Shown here piece after piece: positions 9,533-18,414 of a DNA stretch of 64,000 nt. Numbering within the stretch: position 1 is the first letter of the stretch; each line of letters begins with the position of its first letter. The translations under genes and the position numbers were made by a program. Under the pieces are notes generated by a model. It saw only the letters and a list, made by a program, of their open reading frames with translations, was not told where the DNA came from and ran no database searches. Source of the DNA: Cellulomonas chitinilytica (GTDB lineage Bacteria; Actinomycetota; Actinomycetes; Actinomycetales; Cellulomonadaceae); contig NZ_BONK01000001.1 in NCBI RefSeq assembly GCF_016862675.1, positions 62,001 to 126,000 on the forward strand, in the 5' to 3' direction.

Positions 9533-9573
9533 ACTGATTGACTTTCCCCAATCAGTTCCCCCATCCTGGAGGC
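9533..9573. promoter_or_regulatory. Operator 2 and leaderless promoter of the MFS gene
   Basis: ACTGATTG-N8-CAATCAGT (9533-9556) is a second perfect inverted repeat with the same CTGATTG half-site. It covers the -35 box TTGACT (9538-9543). An 18-bp spacer leads to CATCCT (9562-9567), 6 nt before the GTG at 9574. The two operator centres are 32 bp apart, about three helical turns. Confidence 0.78.
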
Positions 9574-10956
9574 GTGAGCACCACGACGCCCCCCGCCACG
9601 ACCCACCGGTCGCTGATCCACCACGCCGACTTCCGCCGCCTGTGGACCGGCGACGCGTTCGGCCAGCTCGGTGCCCAGCTCACCGGTCTCGCACTGCCCG
9701 TGTACGCCGTGCAGCACCTCGCCGCGACCGAGTGGCAGATGGGCGCCCTCACGGCTGCGGAGACCGCCGCGTTCCTCGTCATCGGCCTGCCCGCGGGCGC
9801 GTGGGTCGACCGGATGCGCAAGCGCCGGGTGCTGATCACGTCCGACCTCGTCCGCGCCGCCGTGCTCGCGGTCGTCGTCGCGGCGGCGGTCACCGGCCAC
9901 GCCTCGATGTGGCTGCTCATCGTGGCGGGCCTCGTCATCAGCGCCGCGAGCGTGTTCTTCGACGTCGCGCACCAGAGCTACGTCCCGGGACTCGTCGGCC
10001 TCGACCACATCGTCGAGGGCAACTCCAAGCTGCAGGCCACCCAGTCCGTCGCGCAGATCGCCGCCCCCGCGCTCGGCGGCGTGCTGCTCCGCGTCGTGAC
10101 CGCCCCCGCGCTCATCGGGATCAACGTGGTGACCTACCTGGTGTCCGCGTTCGCCGTCGGGCGCATCCGGCACGAGGAGACGCCGCCCGCCCCGGAGTCG
10201 CGCCGGCCGCTGAAGACCGAGATCGCCGAGGGCCTGTCGTTCGTCGTCCACCAGCCGCTGCTGCGCCGGATCGTCGCGTGCACGTCGCTGTCGAACCTCT
10301 TCAACTCGAGCGCGACCGCCGTCACGGCGATCTACGTCCTGCGCACGCTGGACCTCTCGACAGCCGCCTGGGGCACCGTCCTGTCGGCCTCGGCGATCGG
10401 CGGGCTCGTCGGCGCCGTCGTCGCGGACCGGTTGGCCCGCTGGGTCGGCGAGGGCCGGATCATCCCGCTCGCCGCGCTGCTCTGCTTCCCGACGTACGCG
10501 CTGATCCCGCTCTCGGCGTCGACGTCGATCGACCCGCAGGTGCTGCTCATCGCCAGCGGCGTGACGTTCTACTTCGCCGTGGTCGTCTACAACGTCGCCC
10601 AGGTGAGCTTCCGGCAGCGGCTGTGCCCGCCGGCCCTCCTCGGCCGGATGAACGCGTCCGTGCGGTTCATCGTCTGGGGCACCATGCCTCTCGGCGGCCT
10701 CCTGGGAGGCTGGCTCGGCGCGCAGGCCGGTGTCGTCCCGACCCTGTGGGTGGGCGCGATCGGCATGCTCGTCGCCGCGCTCCCCGTCGTGCTGTCCCCG
10801 CTGCTGGGCATGCGTGTCCTGCCCGTGCCGTCCCACGACGACCCGGCAGACCCCGCCGCCGAGACGCAGGACGACGCCGTGCTCGAGGGCACGCCGCACC
10901 CGCACACCGCTCCCGGTGGCCCGGCCGGGACGACGGGTGAGCCGCCCGTCGGCTGA
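9574..10956 (+). CDS. MFS transporter
   Basis: The product has 460 residues and about twelve membrane helices. It resembles the enterobactin-exporter/DHA3-like drug efflux group: F-R-R-L-W-T-G-D-A-F at about 16-25, and V-D-R-M-R-K-R-R-V in the cytosolic loop between helices 2 and 3. The C-terminal about 40 residues are hydrophilic and Pro/Gly-rich. It is controlled by the divergent ArsR-like protein through two operators, which fits an inducible efflux pump. The exported compound is unknown. Confidence 0.9.
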   Translation: MSTTTPPATTHRSLIHHADFRRLWTGDAFGQLGAQLTGLALPVYAVQHLAATEWQMGALTAAETAAFLVIGLPAGAWVDRMRKRRVLITSDLVRAAVLAVVVAAAVTGHASMWLLIVAGLVISAASVFFDVAHQSYVPGLVGLDHIVEGNSKLQATQSVAQIAAPALGGVLLRVVTAPALIGINVVTYLVSAFAVGRIRHEETPPAPESRRPLKTEIAEGLSFVVHQPLLRRIVACTSLSNLFNSSATAVTAIYVLRTLDLSTAAWGTVLSASAIGGLVGAVVADRLARWVGEGRIIPLAALLCFPTYALIPLSASTSIDPQVLLIASGVTFYFAVVVYNVAQVSFRQRLCPPALLGRMNASVRFIVWGTMPLGGLLGGWLGAQAGVVPTLWVGAIGMLVAALPVVLSPLLGMRVLPVPSHDDPADPAAETQDDAVLEGTPHPHTAPGGPAGTTGEPPVG

Positions 10957-10963
10957 CCGGCGG

Positions 10964-11776
10964 TCAGAGGTCGTACTCGACCACCACGGGCGCGTGGTCG
11001 GAGAACCGTGCGGCGTACGTGTCCGCCCGGTCGACCGTCGCGCTGACCGCCGCGTCGGCGAGGTCCGGCGTCGCGAGCTGGTAGTCGATCCGCCACCCCG
11101 CGTCGTTGTCGAACGCCTGCCCCCGCCACGACCACCACGTGAACGGGCCGGGCCCCTCGCCGCCGAGCTCACGGCCCAGGTCGTGCCAGCCGAGGTCGTC
11201 GAACCACCGGTCCAGGTAGGCACGCTCGCGCGGCAGGAAGCCCGCGGCCTTGAGGTTGCCCTTCCAGTTCTTGATGTCGACCTCGCGGTGCGCGATGTTC
11301 ACGTCGCCCGCGACGACGGCGAACCCGCCCTGCTCCGCGATGTCGGCCATCCGGGACGTGACGTGGTCGAGGAACGCGTACTTCTCGTCCATCGACGGCG
11401 TCCCGACCGTCCCGGAGTGCAGGTACGTCGACACGACCGTGAGCGTCCGCGCCGGTGCGCCGTCGTGCCCGGGCAGCGCGAGGTCCGCCTCGACCCACCG
11501 GCCCGAGTCGCCGGTCACGCCCGTCCGCAGGCCGATCCGGACGGCGTCCATCGGCAGCCGCGACGCGATCGCGACGCCGGCCCGGCCCTTGGTCTCGCTG
11601 GCCTCGTGCGCGAGGTGCCACTCGTCGGTGGACAGGTGGTCGGCGAGGATCTCGTCGGTCGCCCGGACCTCCTGCAGCAGCAGCACGTCGGGCCGACGTG
11701 CCTCCAGCCACTCCCCCATGCCCCGCTTGTACGCGGCCCGGATGCCGTTGACGTTGACGCTCGCGATGGTCAGCAC
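10964..11776 (-). CDS. xth: Exodeoxyribonuclease III (AP endonuclease family)
   Basis: The product has 270 residues. It cuts DNA at abasic sites and removes 3' blocking groups. The EEP-fold motifs are present in order: S-V-N-V-N-G near residue 6, L-L-L-Q-E with the metal-binding Glu near 34, G-D-V-N-I-A-H in the middle and S-D-H-A-P-V at the C-terminus. I start it at the GTG at 11776 because this places the N-terminus exactly at the family boundary (L-T-I-A-S-V-N). It is convergent with the MFS gene and divergent from a VOC gene. Confidence 0.94.
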   Translation of the reverse strand: MLTIASVNVNGIRAAYKRGMGEWLEARRPDVLLLQEVRATDEILADHLSTDEWHLAHEASETKGRAGVAIASRLPMDAVRIGLRTGVTGDSGRWVEADLALPGHDGAPARTLTVVSTYLHSGTVGTPSMDEKYAFLDHVTSRMADIAEQGGFAVVAGDVNIAHREVDIKNWKGNLKAAGFLPRERAYLDRWFDDLGWHDLGRELGGEGPGPFTWWSWRGQAFDNDAGWRIDYQLATPDLADAAVSATVDRADTYAARFSDHAPVVVEYDL

Positions 11777-11812
11777 CGGACCATCCAACCCCACCTCACC
11801 GACAGGCAGGCC

Positions 11813-11825
11813 TAGCATCCGTGGC
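11813..11825 (+). promoter_or_regulatory. -10 box for leaderless VOC gene
   Basis: TAGCAT at 11813-11818 lies 7 nt before the GTG at 11826. This sets the start codon and indicates a leaderless transcript. Confidence 0.55.
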
Positions 11826-12194
11826 GTGCCCGTCACACTGCGCCTGGAGCTCTTCCCCGCCGACCTCGACCGCACGGTCGACTTCTGGACCCGCGCGCTC
11901 GGCTTCACGCTGGAACGCGACGAGCGGACCGCAGCCGTCCCGTACGTCGCGCTCCGACGGGACGCCGTGCTGCTCGGTGCCGCCCGCCGGGACGCCGTCG
12001 CCCCGGACGCGCTGCGGCGCCCGCCGACGGGCGTCGAGATCGTGCTGGACGTCGACGACCTCGACGCCGAGCGCGCCCGCATCGTCGGGGCGGGGTTCCG
12101 GCTGGAGGCCGACGCGGCGGACCAGCCGTGGGGCCTGCGCGACCTGCGCCTCCTCGACCCCGACGGGCACTACGTCAGGGTGACGGCGCGCTGA
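11826..12194 (+). CDS. VOC-superfamily (glyoxalase-like) protein
   Basis: The product has 122 residues, one VOC module of paired beta-alpha-beta-beta-beta units. L-R-L-E-L-F-P-A-D-L-D-R-T-V at the start and a C-terminal D-P-D-G-H-Y are typical. VOC proteins bind a metal or a small hydrophobic ligand and act in dioxygenation, isomerisation or resistance, so the reaction here cannot be assigned. It is monocistronic, and the next gene is convergent. Confidence 0.82.
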   Translation: MPVTLRLELFPADLDRTVDFWTRALGFTLERDERTAAVPYVALRRDAVLLGAARRDAVAPDALRRPPTGVEIVLDVDDLDAERARIVGAGFRLEADAADQPWGLRDLRLLDPDGHYVRVTAR

Positions 12195-12222
12195 CGGCGG
12201 CGGGACGGTCGCACCGGGTAGG

Positions 12223-12705
12223 TCACCGGCCCTCGAACGCCGCCTCGATCGCGGCGACGTCGAGCTTGGTCATCGTCAGCACCGCCGCCATCGCCCGCGC
12301 CCGGGCGGCAGGGTCGGCGTCGTCGCCCAGCATGTCGTTGAACCCTGCGGGCACCACCTGCCAGGACACCCCGAACCGGTCCTTGAGCCAGCCGCACTGG
12401 GAGTGCTCGCCGCCGCCCTCGACGAGCGCGTCCCAGTACCGGTCGATCTCGGCCTGGTCCGCGCAGTCGAGGACGAACGAGAACGCCTCGTCGAGCTGGA
12501 ACGTCGGTCCGGCGTTGAGCAGCGTGACCTGGTGGTCGTCGAGCAGCAGCTCGACGACGAACACGGCGCCCTCGGGGACGTCGGGCACGCCGGGCGGCGC
12601 CTTGACGACCGACGTGATCGACGAGTTCGGGATGAGCGACACGTAGAGCTCGGCGGCCTCCTCGGCCTTGTCGGCGAACCAGAGGTGCGTGTGGATCCTG
12701 CCCAT
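12223..12705 (-). CDS. PhnB-like VOC-family protein
   Basis: The product has 160 residues. The pattern is that of the PhnB/3-demethylubiquinone methyltransferase-like VOC group: H-L-W-F-A-D-K-A-E-E-A-A near the start, G-C-W-L-K-D-R-F-G-V-S-W-Q-V-V-P in the second half and a C-terminal helix A-M-A-A-V-L-T-M-T-K-L-D. I use the ATG at 12705 because an AAGGGGAT ribosome-binding site precedes it. Proteins of this group are often misnamed methyltransferases; no SAM-binding motif is present. Confidence 0.85.
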   Translation of the reverse strand: MGRIHTHLWFADKAEEAAELYVSLIPNSSITSVVKAPPGVPDVPEGAVFVVELLLDDHQVTLLNAGPTFQLDEAFSFVLDCADQAEIDRYWDALVEGGGEHSQCGWLKDRFGVSWQVVPAGFNDMLGDDADPAARARAMAAVLTMTKLDVAAIEAAFEGR

Positions 12706-12782
12706 GACGATCCCCTTCACGATGCGCTGCGCTGCGGTCAGGTCCAGGCTCCCACCAGATGCCCGACCCAGCCGGACGACGA

Positions 12783-12815
12783 ACGGCCGCCCCGGAAGGG
12801 TCCCGGGGCGGCCGT
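12783..12815 (-). terminator. Hairpin terminator after folD
   Basis: A perfect 13-bp stem (ACGGCCGCCCCGG at 12783-12795 with its complement at 12803-12815) and a 7-nt loop lie 15 bp beyond the folD stop. There is no T-tract, as is usual in high-GC actinobacteria. Confidence 0.75.
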
Positions 12816-12829
12816 CGTGCAGGAAGGGC

Positions 12830-13711
12830 TCAGGCGGACAGGCGCTCCGCCGTGTCGACCACGTTGCTCAGCAGCATCGCGCGCGTCATCGGCCCGACGC
12901 CGCCCGGGTTGGGCGACACCCACGACGCGATCTCGCGCACGGCGGGGTCGACGTCGCCGACCACGCGGCTCTTGCCGGTCTCGGGGTCGATCGCGCGGGA
13001 CACGCCCACGTCGACGACCACGGCACCGGGCTTGACGATGTCCGCCGTGATGATCCCGGGCACGCCCGCGGCCGCGATGATCACGTCCGCGTTCCGGGTG
13101 TGCTCGGCGAGGTCCGCCGTGCCGGTGTGCGTGAGCGTCACGGTCGCGTTGATCGCGCGCTGCGTGAGCAGCAGCCCGATCGACCGGCCCACGGTGACGC
13201 CCCGCCCGACCACCACGACGTCCGCGCCGCGCAGGTCGACGTCGTGCCGCAGCAGCAGGTCGATGATGCCGCGCGGGGTGCACGGCAGCGGCGACGTGAC
13301 GGGCTCGTTGACCCGCAGGACGAGGCGCCCGAGGTTCGTCGGGTGCAGGCCGTCGGCGTCCTTGTCGGGGTCGACGAGCTCGAGCACACGGTTGGTGTCG
13401 ATGCCCTTCGGCAGCGGCAGCTGCACGATGAACCCGGTGCACGCCGGGTCCTCGTTCAGCCGGCGCACCGCGGCCTCGATCTCCTCCTGCGTCGCGGTCT
13501 CCGGCAGGTCCTCCCGGATGGAGGCGATGCCGACCTCGGCGCAGTCCTTGTGCTTGCCGGCGACGTACCAGCGCGAGCCGGGGTCGTCGCCGACGAGCAG
13601 CGTGCCCAGGCCGGGCACGATGCCGCGGGCCGCGAGCGCCGCGACCCGTTCGGTGAGCTCGCCCTTGATCCGGGCCGCGGTCGCGGTGCCGTCGAGGATC
13701 TGAGCCGTCAT
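12830..13711 (-). CDS. folD: Methylenetetrahydrofolate dehydrogenase/cyclohydrolase
   Basis: The product has 293 residues. It interconverts 5,10-methylene-THF, 5,10-methenyl-THF and 10-formyl-THF with NADP, supplying one-carbon units for purines. The catalytic-Lys segment Y-V-A-G-K-H-K is near residue 56, P-L-P-K-G-I-D near 100 and the Rossmann loop [11 protein letters not shown] near 165. The ATG overlaps the glyA stop by 4 bp, so the two are translated as a pair. SHMT makes methylene-THF that FolD then oxidises. The operon is under a ZTP riboswitch. Confidence 0.97.
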   Translation of the reverse strand: MTAQILDGTATAARIKGELTERVAALAARGIVPGLGTLLVGDDPGSRWYVAGKHKDCAEVGIASIREDLPETATQEEIEAAVRRLNEDPACTGFIVQLPLPKGIDTNRVLELVDPDKDADGLHPTNLGRLVLRVNEPVTSPLPCTPRGIIDLLLRHDVDLRGADVVVVGRGVTVGRSIGLLLTQRAINATVTLTHTGTADLAEHTRNADVIIAAAGVPGIITADIVKPGAVVVDVGVSRAIDPETGKSRVVGDVDPAVREIASWVSPNPGGVGPMTRAMLLSNVVDTAERLSA

Positions 13712-15000
13712 CAGTACTGCTTCAGGTCGCCGTACAGCGGGAACGCCTCGGTGAGCTTGGCGACCCGGGCCTTGAGGGCCTCGACGTCCGTCGCCGCACC
13801 GTTGACCAGCGCGTTCGCGATGATGTCGGCCACCTCGGTGAACTCGGCGTCCCCGAAGCCGCGGGTCGCGAGCGCGGGCGTGCCGATCCGCAGGCCGGAC
13901 GTGACGCGCGGGGGGCGCGGGTCGAACGGGACGGCGTTGCGGTTCACGGTGATGCCGGCGGTGTGCAGGAGGTCCTCGGCCTGCTGGCCGTCGAGGTCCG
14001 AGTGCCGCAGGTCGACGAGCACGAGGTGCACGTCCGTGCCGCCGGTGAGCACCGAGACGCCCGCCGCGGCGACGTCGGGCGCGTTGAGGCGGTCCGCGAT
14101 GATCCGCGCGCCGTCGAGCGTGCGCTGCTGGCGGTCCTTGAAGTCGTCCGTGCCGGCGACCTTGAACGCGACGGCCTTCGCGGCGATCACGTGCATGAGC
14201 GGGCCGCCCTGCTGGCCCGGGAACACGGCGGAGTCGATCTTCTTGGCGTACTCCTCCTTGCTCAGGATGAAGCCCGAGCGGGGGCCGCCGATGGTCTTGT
14301 GCACGGTCGACGAGACGACGTCGGAGTGCGGCACGGGCGACGGGTGCAGGCCCGCGGCGACGAGGCCCGCGAAGTGCGCCATGTCGACCCAGAGCTTCGC
14401 GCCGACCTCGTCGGCGATGGACCGGAACGCCTCGAAGTCGAGGTGCCGCGGGTAGGCGGACCAGCCGCCGATGATCACGTCGGGGCGGTGCTCGAGCGCG
14501 GCCTTGCGGACGGCCTCGGGCTCGACGAGGAACGTCTGCGGGTCCACGCCGTACGACGCGACGTCGTAGAGCTTGCCGGAGAAGTTGATCCGCATGCCGT
14601 GCGTGAGGTGGCCGCCGTGCGCCAGCTCGAGGCCGAGGATCTTGTCGCCCGCGTTGATGAGGGCGTGCAGCACGGCGGCGTTGGCCGTGGCGCCCGAGTG
14701 CGGCTGGACGTTCGCGTGCTCGGCGCCGAACAGGGCCTTGGCGCGGGCGATCGCGATGTTCTCCGCGACGTCGACCTGCTCGCAGCCGCCGTAGTACCGG
14801 CGGCCCGGGTAGCCCTCGGCGTACTTGTTGGTGAGCACGGAGCCCTGCGCCTGCAGGACCGCGCGCGGGACGAAGTTCTCGGAGGCGATCATCTCGAGCG
14901 TGCCCTGCTGGCGGGCGAGCTCGCCGTCGAGGACGGCGGCGATCTCCGGGTCGAGCTCGGAGATGTTCTGGTCGAGGATCGGGGTGTTGTCGGCGCTCAT
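13711..15000 (-). CDS. glyA: Serine hydroxymethyltransferase
   Basis: The product has 429 residues. It is a PLP enzyme converting serine and THF to glycine and methylene-THF. The PLP-Lys motif [13 protein letters not shown] is near 228-240, with the N-terminal I-A-S-E-N-F and [11 protein letters not shown] elements upstream. I use the ATG at 15000 because GAGGAG lies 6 nt upstream; an upstream GTG at 15006 would be too close to that site. First gene of the glyA-folD operon. Confidence 0.97.
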   Translation of the reverse strand: MSADNTPILDQNISELDPEIAAVLDGELARQQGTLEMIASENFVPRAVLQAQGSVLTNKYAEGYPGRRYYGGCEQVDVAENIAIARAKALFGAEHANVQPHSGATANAAVLHALINAGDKILGLELAHGGHLTHGMRINFSGKLYDVASYGVDPQTFLVEPEAVRKAALEHRPDVIIGGWSAYPRHLDFEAFRSIADEVGAKLWVDMAHFAGLVAAGLHPSPVPHSDVVSSTVHKTIGGPRSGFILSKEEYAKKIDSAVFPGQQGGPLMHVIAAKAVAFKVAGTDDFKDRQQRTLDGARIIADRLNAPDVAAAGVSVLTGGTDVHLVLVDLRHSDLDGQQAEDLLHTAGITVNRNAVPFDPRPPRVTSGLRIGTPALATRGFGDAEFTEVADIIANALVNGAATDVEALKARVAKLTEAFPLYGDLKQY

Positions 15001-15071
15001 GGACACTCCTCAGGGCATCAGCGGACGGCTTGTCGAAGCGGGTGGTCGTCCCCGGCACACGGACGGGCACG

Positions 15072-15086
15072 CACACCAGCGGTGTG
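15072..15086 (-). promoter_or_regulatory. Hairpin between the ZTP aptamer and glyA
   Basis: A perfect 6-bp stem (CACACC/GGTGTG) with a 3-nt loop lies just 3' of the aptamer on the minus strand. It may belong to the expression platform. There is no T-tract for an intrinsic terminator. Confidence 0.4.
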
Positions 15087-15092
15087 GTGACC

Positions 15093-15172
15093 GTGGGCCC
15101 AGGCGTCCGACCCGAAGTCTGCTGCTGCGTCGCTCCCCGGTGGTTCCCCACCTCTGCGCCAGTCGCGACCCG
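15093..15172 (-). promoter_or_regulatory. ZTP (pfl) riboswitch controlling glyA-folD
   Basis: Read on the minus strand, the conserved pfl-motif elements occur in order: ACTGGCG in the first stem, GAACCACCGGGGAGCG in the internal loop and stem, a variable linker, then the 3' hairpin CGGACGCCTGGGC. The aptamer senses ZMP/ZTP, which accumulates when 10-formyl-THF is short, and turns on genes that restore one-carbon units. It lies about 95 nt upstream of the glyA ATG. Family assignment rests on motif recognition only. Confidence 0.9.
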
Positions 15173-15257
15173 GACAGGCTACCAAGCCCGCGCGGGCACC
15201 GGACGCACGATTCCGCGGGCCGGGCGGATGCCCGCCCGACGCCGGGGCCGGGGCCGG

Positions 15258-15500
15258 TCAGCAGCAGCGCGCCCCCGGGTGGGCGTCCTGCTCGGCGTGC
15301 CGCACGCGCCAGTACTCCCGCTCGGACACCGGGTCCGCACCGGGATGCACGCGGGCCAGGTGCTCGACGTAGCGCGCGTAGTCGCGGTCGCCGAGGAGCG
15401 TCGCGGTGTACCACCGCACGCCCGCGACGGTGCGGACCAGCGCGCGCCCGACCCCGGCGGCGCCGCGGGCACCGACCTCGACGACGTCGCGCGCGCTCAC
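15258..15500 (-). CDS. YbdD/YjiX-family small protein
   Basis: The product has 80 residues. It carries the family core W-Y-T-A-T-L-L-G-D-R-D-Y-A-R-Y-V-E-H-L and S-E-R-E-Y-W-R-V-R-H. The GTG start overlaps the cstA stop by 4 bp. YbdD-like proteins are coded next to CstA peptide/pyruvate transporters and are needed for transport in enterobacteria; the mechanism is unclear. The C-terminus is unusual in ending with a vicinal Cys pair. Confidence 0.88.
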   Translation of the reverse strand: MSARDVVEVGARGAAGVGRALVRTVAGVRWYTATLLGDRDYARYVEHLARVHPGADPVSEREYWRVRHAEQDAHPGARCC

Positions 15501-17749
15501 GTCCCGGCTCCGCTCCCGACGCGGTCCCCGGCCCGGGCGTCCCACTGGGCCTGGACCTCCCGTTCCGCGGCCGTCGGGATCATCCCGCTGGGTGCGAACA
15601 GGCGCGACGGCTCGTCGGGCTCCTCGGTGGTGGGCATGCCGCCCGCACGCACCGAGCGCACGACGACGACGAGCGCGGCGGCCACGACGACGAGCACGAG
15701 CCCGGCGAAGACGATCGACAGCGTCCCCTGCACCGCGGTGTTCCGGATGACGGCGTCCATCTCGGCGGGCGTCTTGGCGACCCCGAACGACTGCTCGCCG
15801 GCGGCTCGGGCGTCCTGGAACGCCCGGTGCTGCGCCCAGTACCCGATGCGCGGCTCGGCGGAGAAGACCTTCTGGTACGACGCGGTCATCGTGACGGCGA
15901 GGTCCCAGACCAGCGGCAGCGCGGGGATCCACACCCAGCGGTACAGCCGCTTCTTCACGACGACGACCGTGACGACCGTGAGGGCGACGGCGGCGAGCAG
16001 CTGGTTCGCGATGCCGAACAGCGGGAACAGCGTGTTGATGCCGCCGAGCGGGTCGGTGACGCCCATGAGCAGGATCGCTCCCCACAGGACGACGACGACG
16101 AGCGCGCACACCCAGGCGCCGACGCGCCACGACGGGTCACGGAACCGGCGGGCCGGGCCGGGGAGGTTGCCGAGGGAGTCGGAGAGCATGAACCGGGCGA
16201 CGCGCGTGCCGGCGTCGACGGTCGTGAGGATGAACAGCGCCTCGAACATGATCGCGAAGTGGTACCAGAACGCGGCCAGGCCGGAGCCGCCGAGCACGCT
16301 GCTGAGCACCTGCGACATGCCGAGCGCGAGCGTCGGCGCGCCACCGGTCCGCGAGACGACGGACTCCTCGCCGACCGCGGCCGCCGCCTGCTGGATCTCC
16401 CCCGCGGTGATCGGCGTGCCGCTCAGCCCGAGGCCGTTGACGTACGCGGCGGCCGTCTCGGCGGTCCCGCCCGTCGCCCCGGCGGGCGCGTTGATGGCGA
16501 AGTAGAGGTGCTGGTCGATGACGACGGCGGTGACCAGGGCCATCACGGCGACGAACGACTCCATCATCATCCCGCCGTAGCCGATGAGCTTGGCCTGGCT
16601 CTCCTTCTGGAGCATCTTCGGCGTCGTCCCGGACGCGATGAGCGAGTGGAACCCGGACAGCGCGCCGCACGCGATGGTGATGAACAGAAACGGGAACAGC
16701 GCACCGGCGAACACCGGGCCGTCGCCCCGCAGCGCGAACTGCGACACCGCGGGCGCCTGCACCTCGGGCCGCGCGACGAGGATCCCGACGGCCAGCAGCA
16801 CGATCGTGCCGACCTTCATGAACGTCGACAGGTAGTCGCGGGGCGCGAGCAGCAGCCAGACGGGCAGCACGGAGGCGGCGAACCCGTAGGCGGCGAGCCA
16901 CCAGGCGAGCGCGACGGGGCTGAGGGTGAACCAGTCCTGCCCCCAGCCGGTCTCGGCGACCCAGCCGCCGGCGACGATCGCGAGGAGCAGCAGCCCGACG
17001 CCGATCAGCGTGACCTCCGAGACCCGGCCGGGCCGCAGGACCCGCAGGTAGACGCCCATGAACAGCGCGATCGGGATCGTCATCGCGAGCGAGAACACAC
17101 CCCACGGGCTCTGCGCGAGCGCGTTGACGACGACGAGGGCGAGGACGGCGATGAGGATGATCATGATGACGAACACCGCGATCAGCGCCGCGACGCCGCC
17201 GACCCGGCCGAGCTCGTCGCGGGCCATCTGCCCGACGCTGCGACCGCGCCGCCGCACGGACAGCGCGAGCACGAGGTAGTCCTGCACGGCGCCGCCGAGC
17301 ACGCAGCCGACGATGATCCACACGGTGCCGGGCAGGTAGCCCATCTGCGCGGCGAGCACGGGTCCGACCAGCGGCCCGGCCCCGGCGATCGCCGCGAAGT
17401 GGTGCCCGTACAGGACCCGCCGGTCGGTCGGCATGAAGTCCTTGGCGTTGTCGAGCTGCTCGGCGGGTGTGGCGCGCGCGTCGCGCGGGCGGGCGATCTT
17501 CGCCTCGACGAGCCGTGCGTAGAAGCGGTACGCGATGACGTAGGTGCAGACCGCGGCGAACACGAACCAGACGGCGTTGACGTGCTCGCCGCGCACGAGC
17601 GCGAGGACCGACCACGCGACCGCGCCGACCACGGCGACGACGACCAGCACGACCTTGCGGGACGGCGTCGTCGGGCCGCGTTCCACGACGCCGACCGGTG
17701 GCAGGTCCGGGTCCGTCCGGACGAGCTCGATGTCCGACTGCGCGACCAT
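15497..17749 (-). CDS. cstA: Carbon starvation protein CstA (peptide/pyruvate transporter)
   Basis: The product has 750 residues with about 16-18 membrane helices. Family motifs include F-A-A-I-A-G-A-G-P-L-V-G-P near 115, W-I-I-V-G-C-V-L-G-G-A-V-Q-D-Y after it, C-G-A-L-S-G-F-H-S-L-I-A-S-G-T near 370 and T-T-V-D-A-G-T-R in the C-terminal half. CstA proteins import peptides or pyruvate on carbon limitation. The small YbdD partner follows with a 4-bp overlap. A ribosome-binding site precedes the ATG. Confidence 0.94.
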   Translation of the reverse strand: MVAQSDIELVRTDPDLPPVGVVERGPTTPSRKVVLVVVAVVGAVAWSVLALVRGEHVNAVWFVFAAVCTYVIAYRFYARLVEAKIARPRDARATPAEQLDNAKDFMPTDRRVLYGHHFAAIAGAGPLVGPVLAAQMGYLPGTVWIIVGCVLGGAVQDYLVLALSVRRRGRSVGQMARDELGRVGGVAALIAVFVIMIILIAVLALVVVNALAQSPWGVFSLAMTIPIALFMGVYLRVLRPGRVSEVTLIGVGLLLLAIVAGGWVAETGWGQDWFTLSPVALAWWLAAYGFAASVLPVWLLLAPRDYLSTFMKVGTIVLLAVGILVARPEVQAPAVSQFALRGDGPVFAGALFPFLFITIACGALSGFHSLIASGTTPKMLQKESQAKLIGYGGMMMESFVAVMALVTAVVIDQHLYFAINAPAGATGGTAETAAAYVNGLGLSGTPITAGEIQQAAAAVGEESVVSRTGGAPTLALGMSQVLSSVLGGSGLAAFWYHFAIMFEALFILTTVDAGTRVARFMLSDSLGNLPGPARRFRDPSWRVGAWVCALVVVVLWGAILLMGVTDPLGGINTLFPLFGIANQLLAAVALTVVTVVVVKKRLYRWVWIPALPLVWDLAVTMTASYQKVFSAEPRIGYWAQHRAFQDARAAGEQSFGVAKTPAEMDAVIRNTAVQGTLSIVFAGLVLVVVAAALVVVVRSVRAGGMPTTEEPDEPSRLFAPSGMIPTAAEREVQAQWDARAGDRVGSGAGT

Positions 17750-17785
17750 GCTGCCCCCTGCGGCGTCGTCGACGAATCGCAGGTC

Positions 17786-17813
17786 AGGCTACGCGCGGGC
17801 GATCGGCGCGCAA
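17786..17813 (-). promoter_or_regulatory. Putative cstA promoter
   Basis: On the minus strand TTGCGC (17808-17813) and TAGCCT (17786-17791) are 16 bp apart and about 37 bp upstream of the cstA ATG. Confidence 0.45.
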
Positions 17814-17850
17814 CCGGGCACGATGAGCCGCCGAGGGGCGACGCCGAGCC

Positions 17851-18366
17851 TCAGTCGCGTGTCGACGGCTCCTCGAACACGGCGAGCCACCGCTTGAGGA
17901 GCCGTTCGAGCTGGTCCGCCTCGTCGGCGTCGAGGGCGTCGAGCAGTCGGCGCTCGTTGGCCATGTGGTCGGTGAACGCGGCGTCGATGACGTCCTTGCC
18001 GCGTGCGCTGAGGGCGACGACCCGGCCCCGCCCGTCGACGTCGCTCGGCCGCCGCGTGACGAGCCCGGCGCGCTCGAGCCGGTCGACGCGCTTGGTCATC
18101 GCTCCGGAGGTGACGAGCGTGTTGGCGGCGAGGTCGGTCGGCGTGCGCTCGTAGGGCGCGCCCGCGCGGCGCAGCGTGGCCAGGACGTCGAAGTCTCCCT
18201 CACCGAGCCCGTGCTGCTGGTAGACCGCGGTGAGCTCCGTCGTGAGGTGCCCGGCGACGCGGTGCAGGCGCCCGATGACGCCCTGGGGGCGGACGTCGAG
18301 GTCGGGGCGCTCGGTGCGCCAGGCGCGCTGGATGAGGTCGAGCCGGTCGGGGCGGTCGTCGGTCAC
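17851..18366 (-). CDS. MarR-family transcriptional regulator
   Basis: The product has 171 residues. The winged helix (about 45-125) shows D-F-D-V-L-A-T-L-R-R-A-G, the recognition helix V-T-S-G-A-M-T-K-R-V-D-R-L-E-R-A-G-L and the wing D-V-D-G-R-G-R-V-V; dimerisation helices lie at both ends. I set the start at the GTG at 18366 because TATCGT (minus strand, 18374-18379) is 7 nt upstream, fitting a leaderless transcript. It is divergent from a DMT exporter; two CTTCC-N2-GGAAG palindromes lie in the 40-bp gap and overlap both promoters. Confidence 0.9.
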   Translation of the reverse strand: MTDDRPDRLDLIQRAWRTERPDLDVRPQGVIGRLHRVAGHLTTELTAVYQQHGLGEGDFDVLATLRRAGAPYERTPTDLAANTLVTSGAMTKRVDRLERAGLVTRRPSDVDGRGRVVALSARGKDVIDAAFTDHMANERRLLDALDADEADQLERLLKRWLAVFEEPSTRD

Positions 18367-18380
18367 GGGGTCGACGATAC

Positions 18381-18392
18381 CTTCCTTGGAAG
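18381..18392. promoter_or_regulatory. MarR-type operator 1
   Basis: CTTCCTTGGAAG is an inverted repeat (CTTCC-N2-GGAAG) just upstream of the regulator's -10 box on the minus strand. Confidence 0.7.
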
Positions 18393-18393
18393 A

Positions 18394-18414
18394 TAGATTG
18401 TCTTCCATGGAAGA
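18394..18414. promoter_or_regulatory. Leaderless promoter and operator 2 over the exporter start codon
   Basis: TAGATT (18394-18399) is a good -10 box 7 nt before the ATG at 18407. The perfect 14-bp palindrome TCTTCCATGGAAGA (18401-18414) spans the transcription start and contains the ATG itself. Its centre is 21 bp (two helical turns) from that of operator 1. Confidence 0.72.

Noticed and set aside
12223..12705. 3-demethylubiquinone methyltransferase activity
   Set aside because: The protein is VOC/PhnB-like, with no SAM-binding motif; the name is a common transfer error.
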